A DNA stretch of 64,000 nucleotides from CAVOEB01 sp965249645 (GTDB lineage Bacteria; Pseudomonadota; Alphaproteobacteria; UBA828; JAPUJA01), in assembly GCA_965249645.1 (NCBI GenBank), contig CBDFML010000012.1, positions 1,612,001-1,676,000 of the forward strand, read 5' to 3'. Of this stretch, positions 53,386 through 62,013 are shown piece after piece. The position numbers were made by a program, and so were the translations under genes. The notes below the pieces were generated by a model. The model searched no databases and was not told the DNA's origin. It was given only the letters and a program-made list of their open reading frames with translations. Each line of letters begins with the position of its first letter. Positions within the stretch are counted from its first letter, which is position 1.

Positions 53386-54579
53386 ATGTGCGAGAGACTG
53401 ACCGACCGGACCGTGCGGGAGACTGAGCCGCCGCACGGGCGATTGTGCCGCTACATCTGGGATGACCAGGTCATCGGCTTTGGGTTGTGCCTGACCCGAG
53501 CCGGAGCCCGATCCTTCGTGGTCCGCTACCGGGTCGATGGGCGGGAACGCAAACTCACCATCGGTGGCTATCCCGACTGGCCGGTGAGCGCGGCCCGCGA
53601 GGAGGCCAAACGGGTCAAGCGGGCCGCCGACCTCGGCGGCGACCCGTTGGGGCTGCGCGATGAAAGGCGCTGCGCGCCGACAATAGCGGTTCTGGTTGAC
53701 CGCTATCTGAAGGAGCATGCCAGCCGCAAGGTCGATCATGCCTATCGCGACCAACAGAGCCTGATGCGGCGTTTGGTGCTGCCGCGATTGGGCAAGCTGC
53801 GGATCGACGAGGTCAAGCATGCCGACATCGACCGGTTGCACCGGCACATCTCCGAGACGACGCCGATCCAGGCCAACCGGGTGGCTCAGGTGCTGAGGAA
53901 AATGTTCAACCTCGCCATTCGTTGGGAATACCGCGCCGACAACCCGGTCACCGGGCTGGTGTTCAACCACGAGCCGCCGCGTCACCGTTATCTCACGGAA
54001 GACGAGATCAAGCGGCTGACGGCCGTGCTGGCGGACCACCCGAACCGGCGCTGTGCCAACGTGATCCGCCTACTGCTGTTAACCGGTGCGCGCAAGGGCG
54101 AAGTGATGAAGGCCACCTGGGATCAGTTCGACCTGGAGGGCGGGGTGTGGACCAAGCCGTCTGCGCACACCAAGCAGCGCCGCGAGCACCGGGTGCCGCT
54201 GTCGGCGGCGGTCGTTGCCCTGTTGCGGGATATTCGGGAGAGCCAGCCGCGTTTCTGCCAGTTCGTCTTCCCCGGCGATCCACCGGACCACGCCTTGACG
54301 GAGATCTCAACCTTCTGGGAAGGGGTGCGCAGGAAGGCCGATATTCCAGACGTCCGGATGCACGACCTGCGCCACACTTATGCTTCGATCCTGGTAAGTT
54401 CCGGCTTATCCCTGCCGATCATCGGCGCCCTGCTGGGCCACACCCAGCCGCAGACCACGGCGCGTTACAGCCATTTGTTCGATCATCCGCTGCGCGAGGC
54501 GACGGAGCGGGTCAGCGCGGTGGTGGTTGAGTTTCCGGGCGCCACCGAGCAACGCGAGCGCGAGCATGCGTCGGGCTGA
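53386..54579 (+). CDS. Tyrosine integrase (P4/IntS-like)
   Basis: A 397-residue site-specific recombinase. It has an N-terminal arm-binding DUF4102-type domain (YIWDDQVIGFGLCLTRAGAR, LTIGGYPDWPVSAAREEA), a core-binding SAM-like domain (about 105-190), and the catalytic domain. The latter shows LLTGARKGEV (Arg about 235), HDLRHTYAS (His and Arg about 326-330), LLGHTQPQTTARYSH (His and nucleophile Tyr about 360). Integrases of this type insert into tRNA 3' ends, matching the tRNA-Met half 3 kb to the left. Confidence 0.95.
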   Translation: MCERLTDRTVRETEPPHGRLCRYIWDDQVIGFGLCLTRAGARSFVVRYRVDGRERKLTIGGYPDWPVSAAREEAKRVKRAADLGGDPLGLRDERRCAPTIAVLVDRYLKEHASRKVDHAYRDQQSLMRRLVLPRLGKLRIDEVKHADIDRLHRHISETTPIQANRVAQVLRKMFNLAIRWEYRADNPVTGLVFNHEPPRHRYLTEDEIKRLTAVLADHPNRRCANVIRLLLLTGARKGEVMKATWDQFDLEGGVWTKPSAHTKQRREHRVPLSAAVVALLRDIRESQPRFCQFVFPGDPPDHALTEISTFWEGVRRKADIPDVRMHDLRHTYASILVSSGLSLPIIGALLGHTQPQTTARYSHLFDHPLREATERVSAVVVEFPGATEQREREHASG

Positions 54580-54672
54580 ACCGAGCGCGACAGCATCGCG
54601 AGGCATAAGCGGCATCGCCCGCCGGGTGCTCGCACAGGTGAAGATCCTGCCTACCTTGCCGGACCTGCTGGC

Positions 54673-55137
54673 ATGCGGCACTCTTGGCCCATGGCGCGCG
54701 TCCGCAAGGGGCCGCCGACGCCCCACCCTCGTGATCCAAGCCCCGCCGCTTCCGTGCCCGAACGGACCGTCGGGGCGACAAGCTCCATTGGCGATACGTC
54801 AACCCGGATTGCCCTGCCCTCCGACCTTCCCGCCTCCCTCCGGCATCTCGACGATGACCAACTCGATACTCTGCTTGACGCGATCAAGGCGGAGGCGCGG
54901 CGGCGAGGGTGCCCGATCGGGGATGACGATACGCAGGCCGCCCGGATCGGGAAGGCGGCGCCACGACACAAGCCAAGGGCGAAGGGCCGCTCATCAAAGA
55001 TAACGCCGGGCCAGACCAACATCATCCGAGCTGCGTTCGAAGCCGGCGTAAAGCCATCGGCCCTATCCTGGCAGTTTCGGATATCGCGCGCCGAGGTCGA
55101 GCACATCGTGGGCGCGCCGAAGATGGGCCGGTCCTGA
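54673..55137 (+). CDS. Hypothetical protein with C-terminal HTH-like segment
   Basis: Up to 154 residues; ATG 54691 is an alternative start. A disordered N-terminus precedes LRHLDDDQLDTLLDAIKAEA and the C-terminal TPGQTNIIRAAFEAGVKPSA then FRISRAEVEHIVG, which looks like a helix-turn-helix. A short CACTGC/GCAGTG hairpin (55144-55159) separates it from the convergent gene. No family recognised. Confidence 0.55.
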   Translation: MRHSWPMARVRKGPPTPHPRDPSPAASVPERTVGATSSIGDTSTRIALPSDLPASLRHLDDDQLDTLLDAIKAEARRRGCPIGDDDTQAARIGKAAPRHKPRAKGRSSKITPGQTNIIRAAFEAGVKPSALSWQFRISRAEVEHIVGAPKMGRS

Positions 55138-55162
55138 AGGAGCCACTGCTCGCGCAGTGCTG

Positions 55163-55813
55163 TCACGCTCCGAGACCGCTCTTCCACAGCCGCGAGACCT
55201 TCTTTCTGACGGTGCTTTCATCCGGCGCGTCGTTGGAATAGCCGTCGAGCTCGTCCATCAGATTGCGCACCAGCGCGGCCTGGGTCTCGGGCCAGCCGTT
55301 GTCGTGGATGTGCGTACAGACGGCGATCCAGAAGCCGTCCCAGTCATGGCGCGGCATTCGCCCGGAACCCGCGCCCCGCGACACGGCCGGTCTTGCCGTA
55401 ACCACGCCGTTCAGCCCATGCACCGCCTCGAAGCGCTCGCGTTCCTCGCGCGTGATCACCAGGTCGGCGAGGCCGATCTCCATGCCGCCGGCCGGCTCGT
55501 CGATCTCGATGAACGCGCCGGCCTCGTCCGCGCGCAGGCGCCGAATGACCGTGCTTTCGCCCGTGAACGCCGGCCAGGCGTCAAAACCGAAGACCTGATA
55601 GACACCCGAGAGCCGGCGGCGACTCTCACAGACCCGAACCGAGTCTCCGTCTTTACCTTCGACATAGTGCCCGAACTCGGCATCGACCCCGTTCACCACC
55701 GTGGAGAGACTAAACACCTCCTCGATGGCGTAGCAGCCGAGATCGTGTACGCCGACACTCCAGCGCCGGGCGATCTCGGGAAGCGTGAACAGGGTTCTTC
55801 GCGGCAGCGGCAT
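55163..55813 (-). CDS. Hypothetical phage protein (family shared by both elements)
   Basis: A 216-residue relative of the 43467-44225 protein: FTLPEIARRWSVGVHDLGCY at the start, VITREERERFEAVHG in the middle, and a helical C-terminus (ETQAALVRNLMDELDGY, ESTVRKKVSRLWKS). The C-terminal third differs between the two. It follows the XRE gene at 10 bp, so it is part of the leftward lysogeny operon. Function unknown. Confidence 0.65.
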   Translation of the reverse strand: MPLPRRTLFTLPEIARRWSVGVHDLGCYAIEEVFSLSTVVNGVDAEFGHYVEGKDGDSVRVCESRRRLSGVYQVFGFDAWPAFTGESTVIRRLRADEAGAFIEIDEPAGGMEIGLADLVITREERERFEAVHGLNGVVTARPAVSRGAGSGRMPRHDWDGFWIAVCTHIHDNGWPETQAALVRNLMDELDGYSNDAPDESTVRKKVSRLWKSGLGA

Positions 55814-55823
55814 GTTCGTGAAC

Positions 55824-56111
55824 TCACTCGTCCCGGTTCACCGCCCGGAACCGCCGGTAGGCGCGGACCACCCTCTTGACATCGCGCCGCATGTCGGGCG
55901 GGAACCGCGCCGCCTCGACGAACAGCTCGTCGAGGCGCACGCCGAGAATGGCGGCGGTCTTCTCGATCAGCGTATCACTCGGCGGCTTCTCCAATTCGCG
56001 CTCGATGCGCGACCAATAGGCCGGCGAGCAGCCGATCCGGCCGGCGAAGTCGTTGAGGCCGATGCCGAGCTCCAGGCGCTTCGCCCGGACGTAGTTGCCA
56101 AACGCCATCAT
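55824..56111 (-). CDS. XRE-family transcriptional regulator
   Basis: A 95-residue single-domain HTH protein. FGNYVRAKRLELGIGLNDFA and GCSPAYWSRIERELEKPPSD are the classical XRE helices, with VRLDELFVEAARFPPDM following. ATG 56109-56111 overlaps the ImmA stop (a second ATG is at 56108). Paired with an ImmA peptidase, it is probably the element's repressor, inactivated by proteolysis rather than self-cleavage. Confidence 0.87.
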   Translation of the reverse strand: MMAFGNYVRAKRLELGIGLNDFAGRIGCSPAYWSRIERELEKPPSDTLIEKTAAILGVRLDELFVEAARFPPDMRRDVKRVVRAYRRFRAVNRDE

Positions 56112-56908
56112 CGCCTCCCTTGGCCGTAGCCGTGGAGCAGCCGGTACTTGACGAGGCGGCGCCAGATGAACGCTTCCGAGAGGCCGAACTCGTCCGCCAG
56201 CGCGTCGGCCACCGGCTGCAGGTCGGCGCCGTCGAGCCCCCGGGCATCGACCACCGGATAGCCCACCTTTCCTCGGTGCGCCTGGAACGTGACGGGCAGG
56301 CCTGCTTGCCGGGCCAGACCCAACAGGCTCCGATGCAGCGGAGCGGGCGGCGCCAGGAAGGCGCCCATGAACTCGTTCGCCCGCCATTCCCGCCAATCCA
56401 TCGGTCCATCGGGGCTGCGGCTGTCGCGCAGGTGCTCCGGCCCCGGAGAGACGATGCGGAACGCGCGGCGCACCACCGGCCCCTCGCCCAGGTTCAGACG
56501 CAATTGCCGCTCGCCCTGCACCGCCGCCGGCATGTCGAACACCGCATGACCCAGCTCATGGCCCGCGGTGCTACGCAGCAGATCGGGACGCTCGCCGAGG
56601 ATCCCCTGGTTGAGGCTGATCATCACCTGGTCGGGCTCCTCCGCATCGTGCTCGCACACTCCCATGACCTCCCGCCCATCCTCGTCATGCACGGTCCCGG
56701 CGATGTCCCAGATCACGTCGAAGACGACACCGTTGACCGCGAGCCGGCGGGTGCGATCGATCGCCGCCCGCGCATCCAGCCGCCGCCGGGCCGGCGTGAA
56801 CGCGACCTGGCGGCGCATCTCGGCGGCGATGCGCCAGATCGCTTCGGTCTTCATCGGCCGCGGCTCGCCCGACCGATAGCGCGGATAACTCACCCGGATC
56901 GTGGTCAT
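56108..56908 (-). CDS. ImmA/IrrE-family metallo-endopeptidase
   Basis: A 266-residue protein with the zinc motif HELGH at about 117-121 (STAGHELGHAVFDMP) and a C-terminal winged-helix-like part (LADEFGLSEAFIWRRLV). Members cleave a partner XRE repressor; in ICEBs1 the pair is ImmA-ImmR, and IrrE/PprI cleaves DdrO. It is followed with overlap by an XRE gene. A GTTC-N7-GTTC box 41 bp upstream suggests SOS induction, giving a damage-to-proteolysis switch. Confidence 0.87.
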   Translation of the reverse strand: MTTIRVSYPRYRSGEPRPMKTEAIWRIAAEMRRQVAFTPARRRLDARAAIDRTRRLAVNGVVFDVIWDIAGTVHDEDGREVMGVCEHDAEEPDQVMISLNQGILGERPDLLRSTAGHELGHAVFDMPAAVQGERQLRLNLGEGPVVRRAFRIVSPGPEHLRDSRSPDGPMDWREWRANEFMGAFLAPPAPLHRSLLGLARQAGLPVTFQAHRGKVGYPVVDARGLDGADLQPVADALADEFGLSEAFIWRRLVKYRLLHGYGQGRR

Positions 56909-56948
56909 GAGGCCCTCCCTGATCGTTGTGTGTTTCGTTAACGTCTAT

Positions 56949-56963
56949 GTTCCGATTATGTTC
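56949..56963. promoter_or_regulatory. LexA-type SOS box (GTTC-N7-GTTC)
   Basis: GTTC at 56949 and GTTC at 56960 with exactly seven bases between, the direct-repeat LexA box of Alphaproteobacteria. It lies 41 bp before the ImmA start codon, where LexA would block leftward transcription. Confidence 0.65.
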
Positions 56964-56999
56964 CAACCCATCCATCGAGTCGAGTCCTTTCTTGGGGGT

Positions 57000-57128
57000 G
57001 GCGGAAAGGGTCCGGTTTGTTTCCGCCTATTGCGCCTAAAATCTGTGGATAACTCACCCTAACGCTCTGATATAGAGGAACAAAAAATAGGCGGAAACTG
57101 TTTCCGCCGGTTTCCGCCCCTTTCCGCC
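57000..57128. promoter_or_regulatory. Operator-like cluster of TTTCCGCC sites
   Basis: Six copies of one octamer: TTTCCGCC at 57020, 57101, 57111 and 57121, and GGCGGAAA at 57000 and 57090. The pair 57090-57108 forms the perfect palindrome GGCGGAAA-CTG-TTTCCGCC, and the last three copies are 10 bp apart. The cluster sits between the XRE/ImmA operon and the early operon, so it is the likely repressor operator. The whole gap 56909-57200 is regulatory. Confidence 0.7.
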
Positions 57129-57200
57129 TCCCCCCTGGCGCGCTCGATGTGCTGCAATTCACGTGGATGGCCGCGAACCGGCAGGGCTGGAGGAACGGAT

Positions 57201-57455
57201 ATGAGTGATACATGGGAACCGGATACGCCCACGGACGAAACCGGGCTCGAAGGCTACCTGCGGCCGCCGCAGCTGGCCGAGCGGCTCGGGGTCTCGCTGC
57301 GCACGTTGAACCGCTGGCATGCCGAGCGCACCGGGCCGCCCCGTATCACCCGGGGACGGCTCGTGCTCTATCGCCTGGAGGCGCTGCACCAGTGGCTGGA
57401 GAGCCTCGAGGGCCAAGCCCGCGCCTCCGCCGGGTTCAGGAAGAATGGGCGATGA
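57201..57455 (+). CDS. Excisionase/AlpA-like HTH protein
   Basis: An 84-residue winged-helix protein: YLRPPQLAERLGVSLRTLNRW, then TGPPRITRGRLVLYRLEALH. The start MSDTWEP is chosen because GGAGGA lies 7 bases upstream. It opens the rightward early operon, overlapping the next gene (ATGA). Likely an excisionase or early activator. Element 1 has a frameshifted relative at 43087-43314. Confidence 0.8.
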   Translation: MSDTWEPDTPTDETGLEGYLRPPQLAERLGVSLRTLNRWHAERTGPPRITRGRLVLYRLEALHQWLESLEGQARASAGFRKNGR

Positions 57456-57823
57456 TCGCCATGGCCCAGGCCTTGCCCACCGCCGTGGCGGAGTTGGCGC
57501 CGGTACCGCACTCCCCTCTCATCGACGTGGCCGGCTTCGAGGCATGGCTCCGCGCCGCCCATCCGGGAAGCCGCATCACCTACCACCGGGGCCATCTCTG
57601 TGTCGACCGGCAGCAGAAGCACCACGTTCCACACGAACCGGCCCGCGCCGCGCTCAACCGGCTCGCGAACCGCGCAATGCGGGCCGCCGAGCACGGCCTC
57701 GTCCATCTCTTCCAGCAACGTCGCGGCGAGGCCGACTTCAGCTACCTCGCGGTCCGGATTCGCACACCCGTGAAGCGCCGCCGGGAGGCCTTCCCCTTTT
57801 CGAACCGTCGGAGGACAGCCTGA
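57452..57823 (+). CDS. Hypothetical phage early protein (family shared by both elements)
   Basis: A 123-residue relative of the 42743-43090 protein with FEAWLRAAHPGSRITYHRG, HLCVDRQQK and GEADFSYLAVRIRTP. It overlaps the HTH gene by ATGA and the next gene by TGATG. The same position relative to the HTH gene in both elements shows a conserved two-gene module. Function unknown. Confidence 0.75.
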   Translation: MIAMAQALPTAVAELAPVPHSPLIDVAGFEAWLRAAHPGSRITYHRGHLCVDRQQKHHVPHEPARAALNRLANRAMRAAEHGLVHLFQQRRGEADFSYLAVRIRTPVKRRREAFPFSNRRRTA

Positions 57824-58308
57824 TGTCGAACCGCATTCATCTCGAGGACATCCGCGCCCTGCCGATCGGCGAAATCGCCGCCCTGCCGGCCGAGCAGCTG
57901 GCGCTCTTACAGGAAGACGCCGAGGCGGCGCTCACGGCCGCCAAGACGCTGAAGGAATGGCTCGACGGCGCCATCGGCCTCCGCTTCGGAGAGCGGGCAC
58001 AGGCCGCGCGGTGCGACGCCGGCAAGGACACCGGCACGGTCCGGCTGGTCGAGGACGGCGTCACCGTCGTCGCCGACCTGCCGAAGCGCGTCGAGTGGGA
58101 TCAGGCCCAGCTCGCCGCCGTGGTCCAGCGTATCCGCGCCGAGGGCGACGATCCGGCCGAGTATGTCAACATCGTCTTCAAGGTACCGGAACGCAAATAC
58201 ACCGCCTGGCCAAGCGCGATCCGCGACGCCTTCGAGGCCGCCCGCACAGTCCGCACCGGCAAGCCCGTCTTCAAGCTAAGTCTCGCCGAGACGGAGGGCG
58301 CGTCATGA
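57823..58308 (+). CDS. Hypothetical phage early protein
   Basis: A 161-residue protein with a helical N-terminus (IGEIAALPAEQLALLQEDAE, AALTAAKTLKEWLDGAI) and a beta-rich end (VFKVPERKYTAWPSAIRDAF). Similar proteins precede Sak4-like ATPase genes in alphaproteobacterial phages. Coupled to both neighbours by overlapping codons. Function unknown. Confidence 0.7.
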   Translation: MSNRIHLEDIRALPIGEIAALPAEQLALLQEDAEAALTAAKTLKEWLDGAIGLRFGERAQAARCDAGKDTGTVRLVEDGVTVVADLPKRVEWDQAQLAAVVQRIRAEGDDPAEYVNIVFKVPERKYTAWPSAIRDAFEAARTVRTGKPVFKLSLAETEGAS

Positions 58309-59213
58309 GCGGCCTCCCGATCATCTCGGCCGACGAACGCCTCGCCGAGCGCCGCGGTATCAAGGGCGCCATTTTCGGCAAATCCGGAATTGGGAAAACC
58401 TCGCTGCTTTGGACGCTCGAGCCCACGACCACGCTGTTCTTCGATCTCGAGGCCGGCGATCTCGCCATCGAGGGCTGGCCCGGCGACACCATCCGGCCGC
58501 GCACCTGGTCCGAGTGCCGCGATTTCGCGGTCTTCATCGGTGGGCCCAACCCGGCGCTCCGCGACGACCAGGTCTACAGCCGGGCGCATTACGAGGCGGT
58601 GGCCGAGCGCCTCGGCGATCCGGCCGCGCTCGACAAATACCAGACCGTGTTCATCGATTCGATCACGGTCGCCGGCCGGCTCTGCTTCCAGTGGTGCAAG
58701 GGCCAGCCGCAGGCGTTCTCGGACCGCAACGGCAAGCCCGACATGCGCGGCGCCTACGGCCTCCATGGCCAGGAAATGATCGCCTGGCTCACCCACCTTC
58801 AGCACACGCGCGGCAAGAACGTCTGGTTCGTCGGCATCCTCGACGAGAAGCTCGACGACTTCAATCGCCGGGTCTTCTCCCCCCAGATCGAGGGCTCCAA
58901 GACCGGCAACGAGCTGCCCGGCATCGTCGACGAGGTCATCGTCATGGCCGAGATCGGCCAGGCCGACGGCGATCCCTATCGGGCCTTCGTCTGCCGGACG
59001 CTGAACCCCTTCGGCTATCCCGCCAAGGACCGGAGCGGCCGCCTCGATGCGATCGAGGAGCCCCATCTCGGCCGCCTGATGGAAAAGATCGCCGGCCCCG
59101 TCCGACCGGCGAGCGAGCGGCTGGTGTTCGGCTGCCCGACACCGCCCAAGGACACCGCCCCACCCGCCGAATCCCCCGTCACCCCGGAAGATGAAGGAGC
59201 ACCCCGACCATGA
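58305..59213 (+). CDS. RecA-fold phage ATPase (Sak4-like/AAA_24)
   Basis: A 302-residue ATPase. Walker A is FGKSGIGKTSLLW (about 24-36), Walker B the hydrophobic strand ending TVFIDSITVAGR. FFDLEAGDLAIEGW and GNELPGIVDEVIVM are typical of phage RecA-like single-strand annealing helpers. The C-terminus is Pro-rich and disordered. It should act with the downstream protein (4-bp overlap) in phage recombination. Confidence 0.85.
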   Translation: MSGLPIISADERLAERRGIKGAIFGKSGIGKTSLLWTLEPTTTLFFDLEAGDLAIEGWPGDTIRPRTWSECRDFAVFIGGPNPALRDDQVYSRAHYEAVAERLGDPAALDKYQTVFIDSITVAGRLCFQWCKGQPQAFSDRNGKPDMRGAYGLHGQEMIAWLTHLQHTRGKNVWFVGILDEKLDDFNRRVFSPQIEGSKTGNELPGIVDEVIVMAEIGQADGDPYRAFVCRTLNPFGYPAKDRSGRLDAIEEPHLGRLMEKIAGPVRPASERLVFGCPTPPKDTAPPAESPVTPEDEGAPRP

Positions 59214-59907
59214 GCGGAGCCTGGAACGATTTCAACGACGCGGACGAGCAAACCTCCTACGACATCATCCCCAAGGGCACCATCGCGCCCGTGCGCATGA
59301 CCATCAAGCCGGGCGGCTACGACGATCCGGGCCAGGGCTGGACCGGCGGCTACGCCACCCGCAACGAGACCACCGGCTCGGTCTATCTCAACGCCGAGTT
59401 CGTGCTCCTCGAGGGCCCGCACGCGAGGCGCCGGGTGTGGAGCCTGATCGGGCTCTCGAGCCCCAAGGGCCCCGAGTGGGCCAACATGGGCCGCTCGTTC
59501 GTCCGCGGCATCCTCAACTCGGCCCGCGGCCTGTCGGAGAAGGACGCCTCGCCGCAGGCGCAGGCGGTCCGCCGCATCGACGGCCTCCACGTGCTCGACG
59601 GCATCGAGTTCCTGGCGAAGATCGATGTCGGCAAGGAACGGAACGGCGAGCCGCGTAACGAAATCCGCTTCGCCGTCGCGCCCAACCACAAGGACTGGCA
59701 GGCCTTCCAGCAGGCGGGCGGACAGTGGCGCCCGGGTGCCGCTCACGCCGCCGACGCGGCGCAGGCCCAACCCCATGCCCCCGCGGCCGCGCCAGCGCCC
59801 CAGGGCCCGGCACAGGCGCCGGCCGCCGCACCGGCGCCCGCAGCAGTCCCGCTCAGGCGCCGGCGGCACAGCCGGCCAATCCGAACCGGCCCGCCTGGGC
59901 GCAGTAG
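59210..59907 (+). CDS. Phage single-strand-binding-like protein (DUF669-like), frameshifted tail
   Basis: The frame from ATG 59210 gives a beta-rich core: YDIIPKGTIAPVRMTIKPG, VYLNAEFVLLEGPHARRRVW, GIEFLAKIDVGKERNG. An Ala/Pro/Gln-rich tail follows. Near 59844-59850 the natural ending (AQPANPNRPAWAQ, stop at 59907) is in another frame, so one base is lost or gained there. As written, translation would run on to 60028. Gene order after a Sak4-like ATPase suggests a single-strand DNA-binding role. Confidence 0.7.
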
Positions 59908-59919
59908 AGGTCCGGGCCC

Positions 59920-61602
59920 TTGCTGCTTCGCCCCCGCCAGAAAACCTTCGTCGAGCGCAGCGTGCGTGCGCTCGACGAGCACGGCAACACCCTCGGCGTC
60001 GCTCCGACAGGCAGTGGGAAGACCCTGATGCTCTCCGGCGTCGTCGGCCAGATGCTGGCCGGCAGCGACGCCAAGGCCTGCGTGCTCGCCCACCGCGACG
60101 AGCTGACCGCCCAGAACGTCCTCAAGTTCGCCAAGGTCAATCCGTCGCTCTCGACTTCGATCGTCGATGCCGGCACCAAGTCGTGGCGCGGGCGCACGAC
60201 CTTCGCCATGGTCCCGACGCTTGCCCGGGCGGCCAACCTCGAGGCCATGCCGGCGCTCGATCTGCTGGTCGTCGACGAGGCCCACCACGCCGCCGCCGAG
60301 AGCTACCGGCGGATCATAGACCGGGCGCGCGAGCGCAACCCGGACGTCCGCATCTACGGCGTCACCGCGACCCCGAACCGCGGCGACCGCAAGGGCCTCC
60401 GGCCCGTGTTCTCCAACGTCGCCGATCAGATACTCCTCGGCGAGCTGATCGGCTCGGGCCACCTGGTGCGGCCGCGCACCTTCGTCATCGACGTCGGCAC
60501 CCAGGAAGCGCTCAAGCAGGTACGCAGGACCGTCGACGATTTCGACATGAAGGCGGTCGACGCCATCATGAACCAGCGGCCGATCACCGAGGCGGTCATC
60601 GGTCACTGGCGCGAGAAGGCGGGCGACCGCCAGACCGTCGTCTTCTGCTCGACCGTCGATCATGCCCGCAACGTATGCGACGCCTTCACCGGCGCCGGCG
60701 TCGCGGCGGGCATGGTCTGGCACGAGATGGGCGCGGCGGAGCGACGTACCGCGCTCGCCGCCTATCGGCGCGGCGAGACCCGGGTGATGGTCAATGTCGC
60801 GGTGCTGACCGAGGGCTGGGACCATCCGCCCACGAGCTGCGTCGTGCTGCTCCGGCCGTCGTCCTACAAGTCCACCCTGATTCAGATGGTCGGACGCGGC
60901 TTGCGGGTCGTCGATCCGGCCGAGTTCCCCGGCGTCGTCAAGGTCGACTGCATCGTCCTCGACTTCGGCACCTCGAGCCTTATTCACGGCTGCCTCGAGC
61001 AGGATGTCGATCTCGACGGCAAGCACACCGGCGGCGAGGCGCCGATGAAGGAATGCCCCGAGTGCGGCGCCCCGGTCCCCGCGGCGGTCCTCGAATGCCC
61101 GCTCTGCGGCTATCAGTGGCCGCTGGAGGGCGACGCCACCGGCGAGACCATCCCGCTCGGCGACTTCGTCATGTCGGAGATCGATCTCCTGAAGCGCTCG
61201 AGCTTCCGCTGGTGCGATCTGTTCGGCGACGACGCGGCGCTCATCGCCAACGGCTTTCATGCCTGGGGCGGCATCTTCTTCCTGAACGGCAACTGGCATG
61301 CGCTCGGCGGCGCCAAGCAGCAACAGACCCGGCTCCTCTGTGTCGGCGAGCGCACCGTGTGTCTCGCCGCGGCCGATGACTGGCTGAATGAGAACGAGAG
61401 CGACGAGAGCGCGCACAAGTCGAGGACCTGGCTCAATCAGCCGGCGACCGAGAAGCAGCTCAAGTACCTCCCGGAACCGCACCGCCGGGATTTCGGCCTC
61501 AGCCGCTACCAGGCCTCGGCGATGTTGACCTTTCAGTTCAACAAGGGAGCCATCCACCGGCTGGTGCTCGGCGCGGCGGACGCGACGCGGAGGGCCGCAT
61601 GA
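59920..61602 (+). CDS. DEAD/DEAH-box (SF2) helicase
   Basis: A 560-residue helicase starting at TTG 59920 behind AGAGG. Motif I is GVAPTGSGKT (26-35), motif II LLVVDEAHHAAAES (about 118), motif III GVTATPNR. QTVVFCSTVDHA and IQMVGRGLRV are in the second RecA domain. A zinc ribbon (CPECGAPVPA, ECPLCGYQW, about 378-396) and a C-terminal domain ending YQASAMLTFQF follow. Likely unwinds DNA during phage replication or recombination. Confidence 0.9.
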   Translation: MLLRPRQKTFVERSVRALDEHGNTLGVAPTGSGKTLMLSGVVGQMLAGSDAKACVLAHRDELTAQNVLKFAKVNPSLSTSIVDAGTKSWRGRTTFAMVPTLARAANLEAMPALDLLVVDEAHHAAAESYRRIIDRARERNPDVRIYGVTATPNRGDRKGLRPVFSNVADQILLGELIGSGHLVRPRTFVIDVGTQEALKQVRRTVDDFDMKAVDAIMNQRPITEAVIGHWREKAGDRQTVVFCSTVDHARNVCDAFTGAGVAAGMVWHEMGAAERRTALAAYRRGETRVMVNVAVLTEGWDHPPTSCVVLLRPSSYKSTLIQMVGRGLRVVDPAEFPGVVKVDCIVLDFGTSSLIHGCLEQDVDLDGKHTGGEAPMKECPECGAPVPAAVLECPLCGYQWPLEGDATGETIPLGDFVMSEIDLLKRSSFRWCDLFGDDAALIANGFHAWGGIFFLNGNWHALGGAKQQQTRLLCVGERTVCLAAADDWLNENESDESAHKSRTWLNQPATEKQLKYLPEPHRRDFGLSRYQASAMLTFQFNKGAIHRLVLGAADATRRAA

Positions 61603-61605
61603 GCG

Positions 61606-62013
61606 ATGCCAGATCCGGGCAACGACCTCATCGACCGCCGCCGCCGGCTCTATTCCAGCGAGCCGTACTGCGCCGTCTGCCGGCGTCCGGCCCGCGGCTT
61701 CGGCTGGTTCGATGTATCGGGATTGAGGCCCCCGCGTCCGCCGGTGAATTTCTGCTCGATGGCCTGCCAGGACTTCTGGACCCGCCGCGCGAAGCGGAGC
61801 ACGGCCGTGATTGATCTCAGCGACTCCGAGCGCGCCGCCATCCGCGCCGCCATGAAGCCGCTCGCCGAGGTCATGGAGGAGATCGGCTGGACGACCCGGC
61901 TCGCCGCCCTCACCGAGGAACAGGTGCTGGCGCTCATCGAGGTCGCCGTCGGCGGCTTCCAGGACGCCATGCACGAGGCCGCGGTGGAAGATGACACGGA
62001 GATCCCGTTCTGA
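61606..62013 (+). CDS. DUF6511-like zinc-finger protein
   Basis: A 135-residue protein. CAVCRRPARGFGWFDV and NFCSMACQDFW provide two Cys pairs for a zinc finger; the C-terminal half is helical (LAEVMEEIGWTTRLAALTEE). The pattern matches DUF6511 of alphaproteobacterial phages. An overlapping frame from 61599 is out of register with this pattern. Its stop overlaps the next start (TGATG). Confidence 0.75.
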   Translation: MPDPGNDLIDRRRRLYSSEPYCAVCRRPARGFGWFDVSGLRPPRPPVNFCSMACQDFWTRRAKRSTAVIDLSDSERAAIRAAMKPLAEVMEEIGWTTRLAALTEEQVLALIEVAVGGFQDAMHEAAVEDDTEIPF

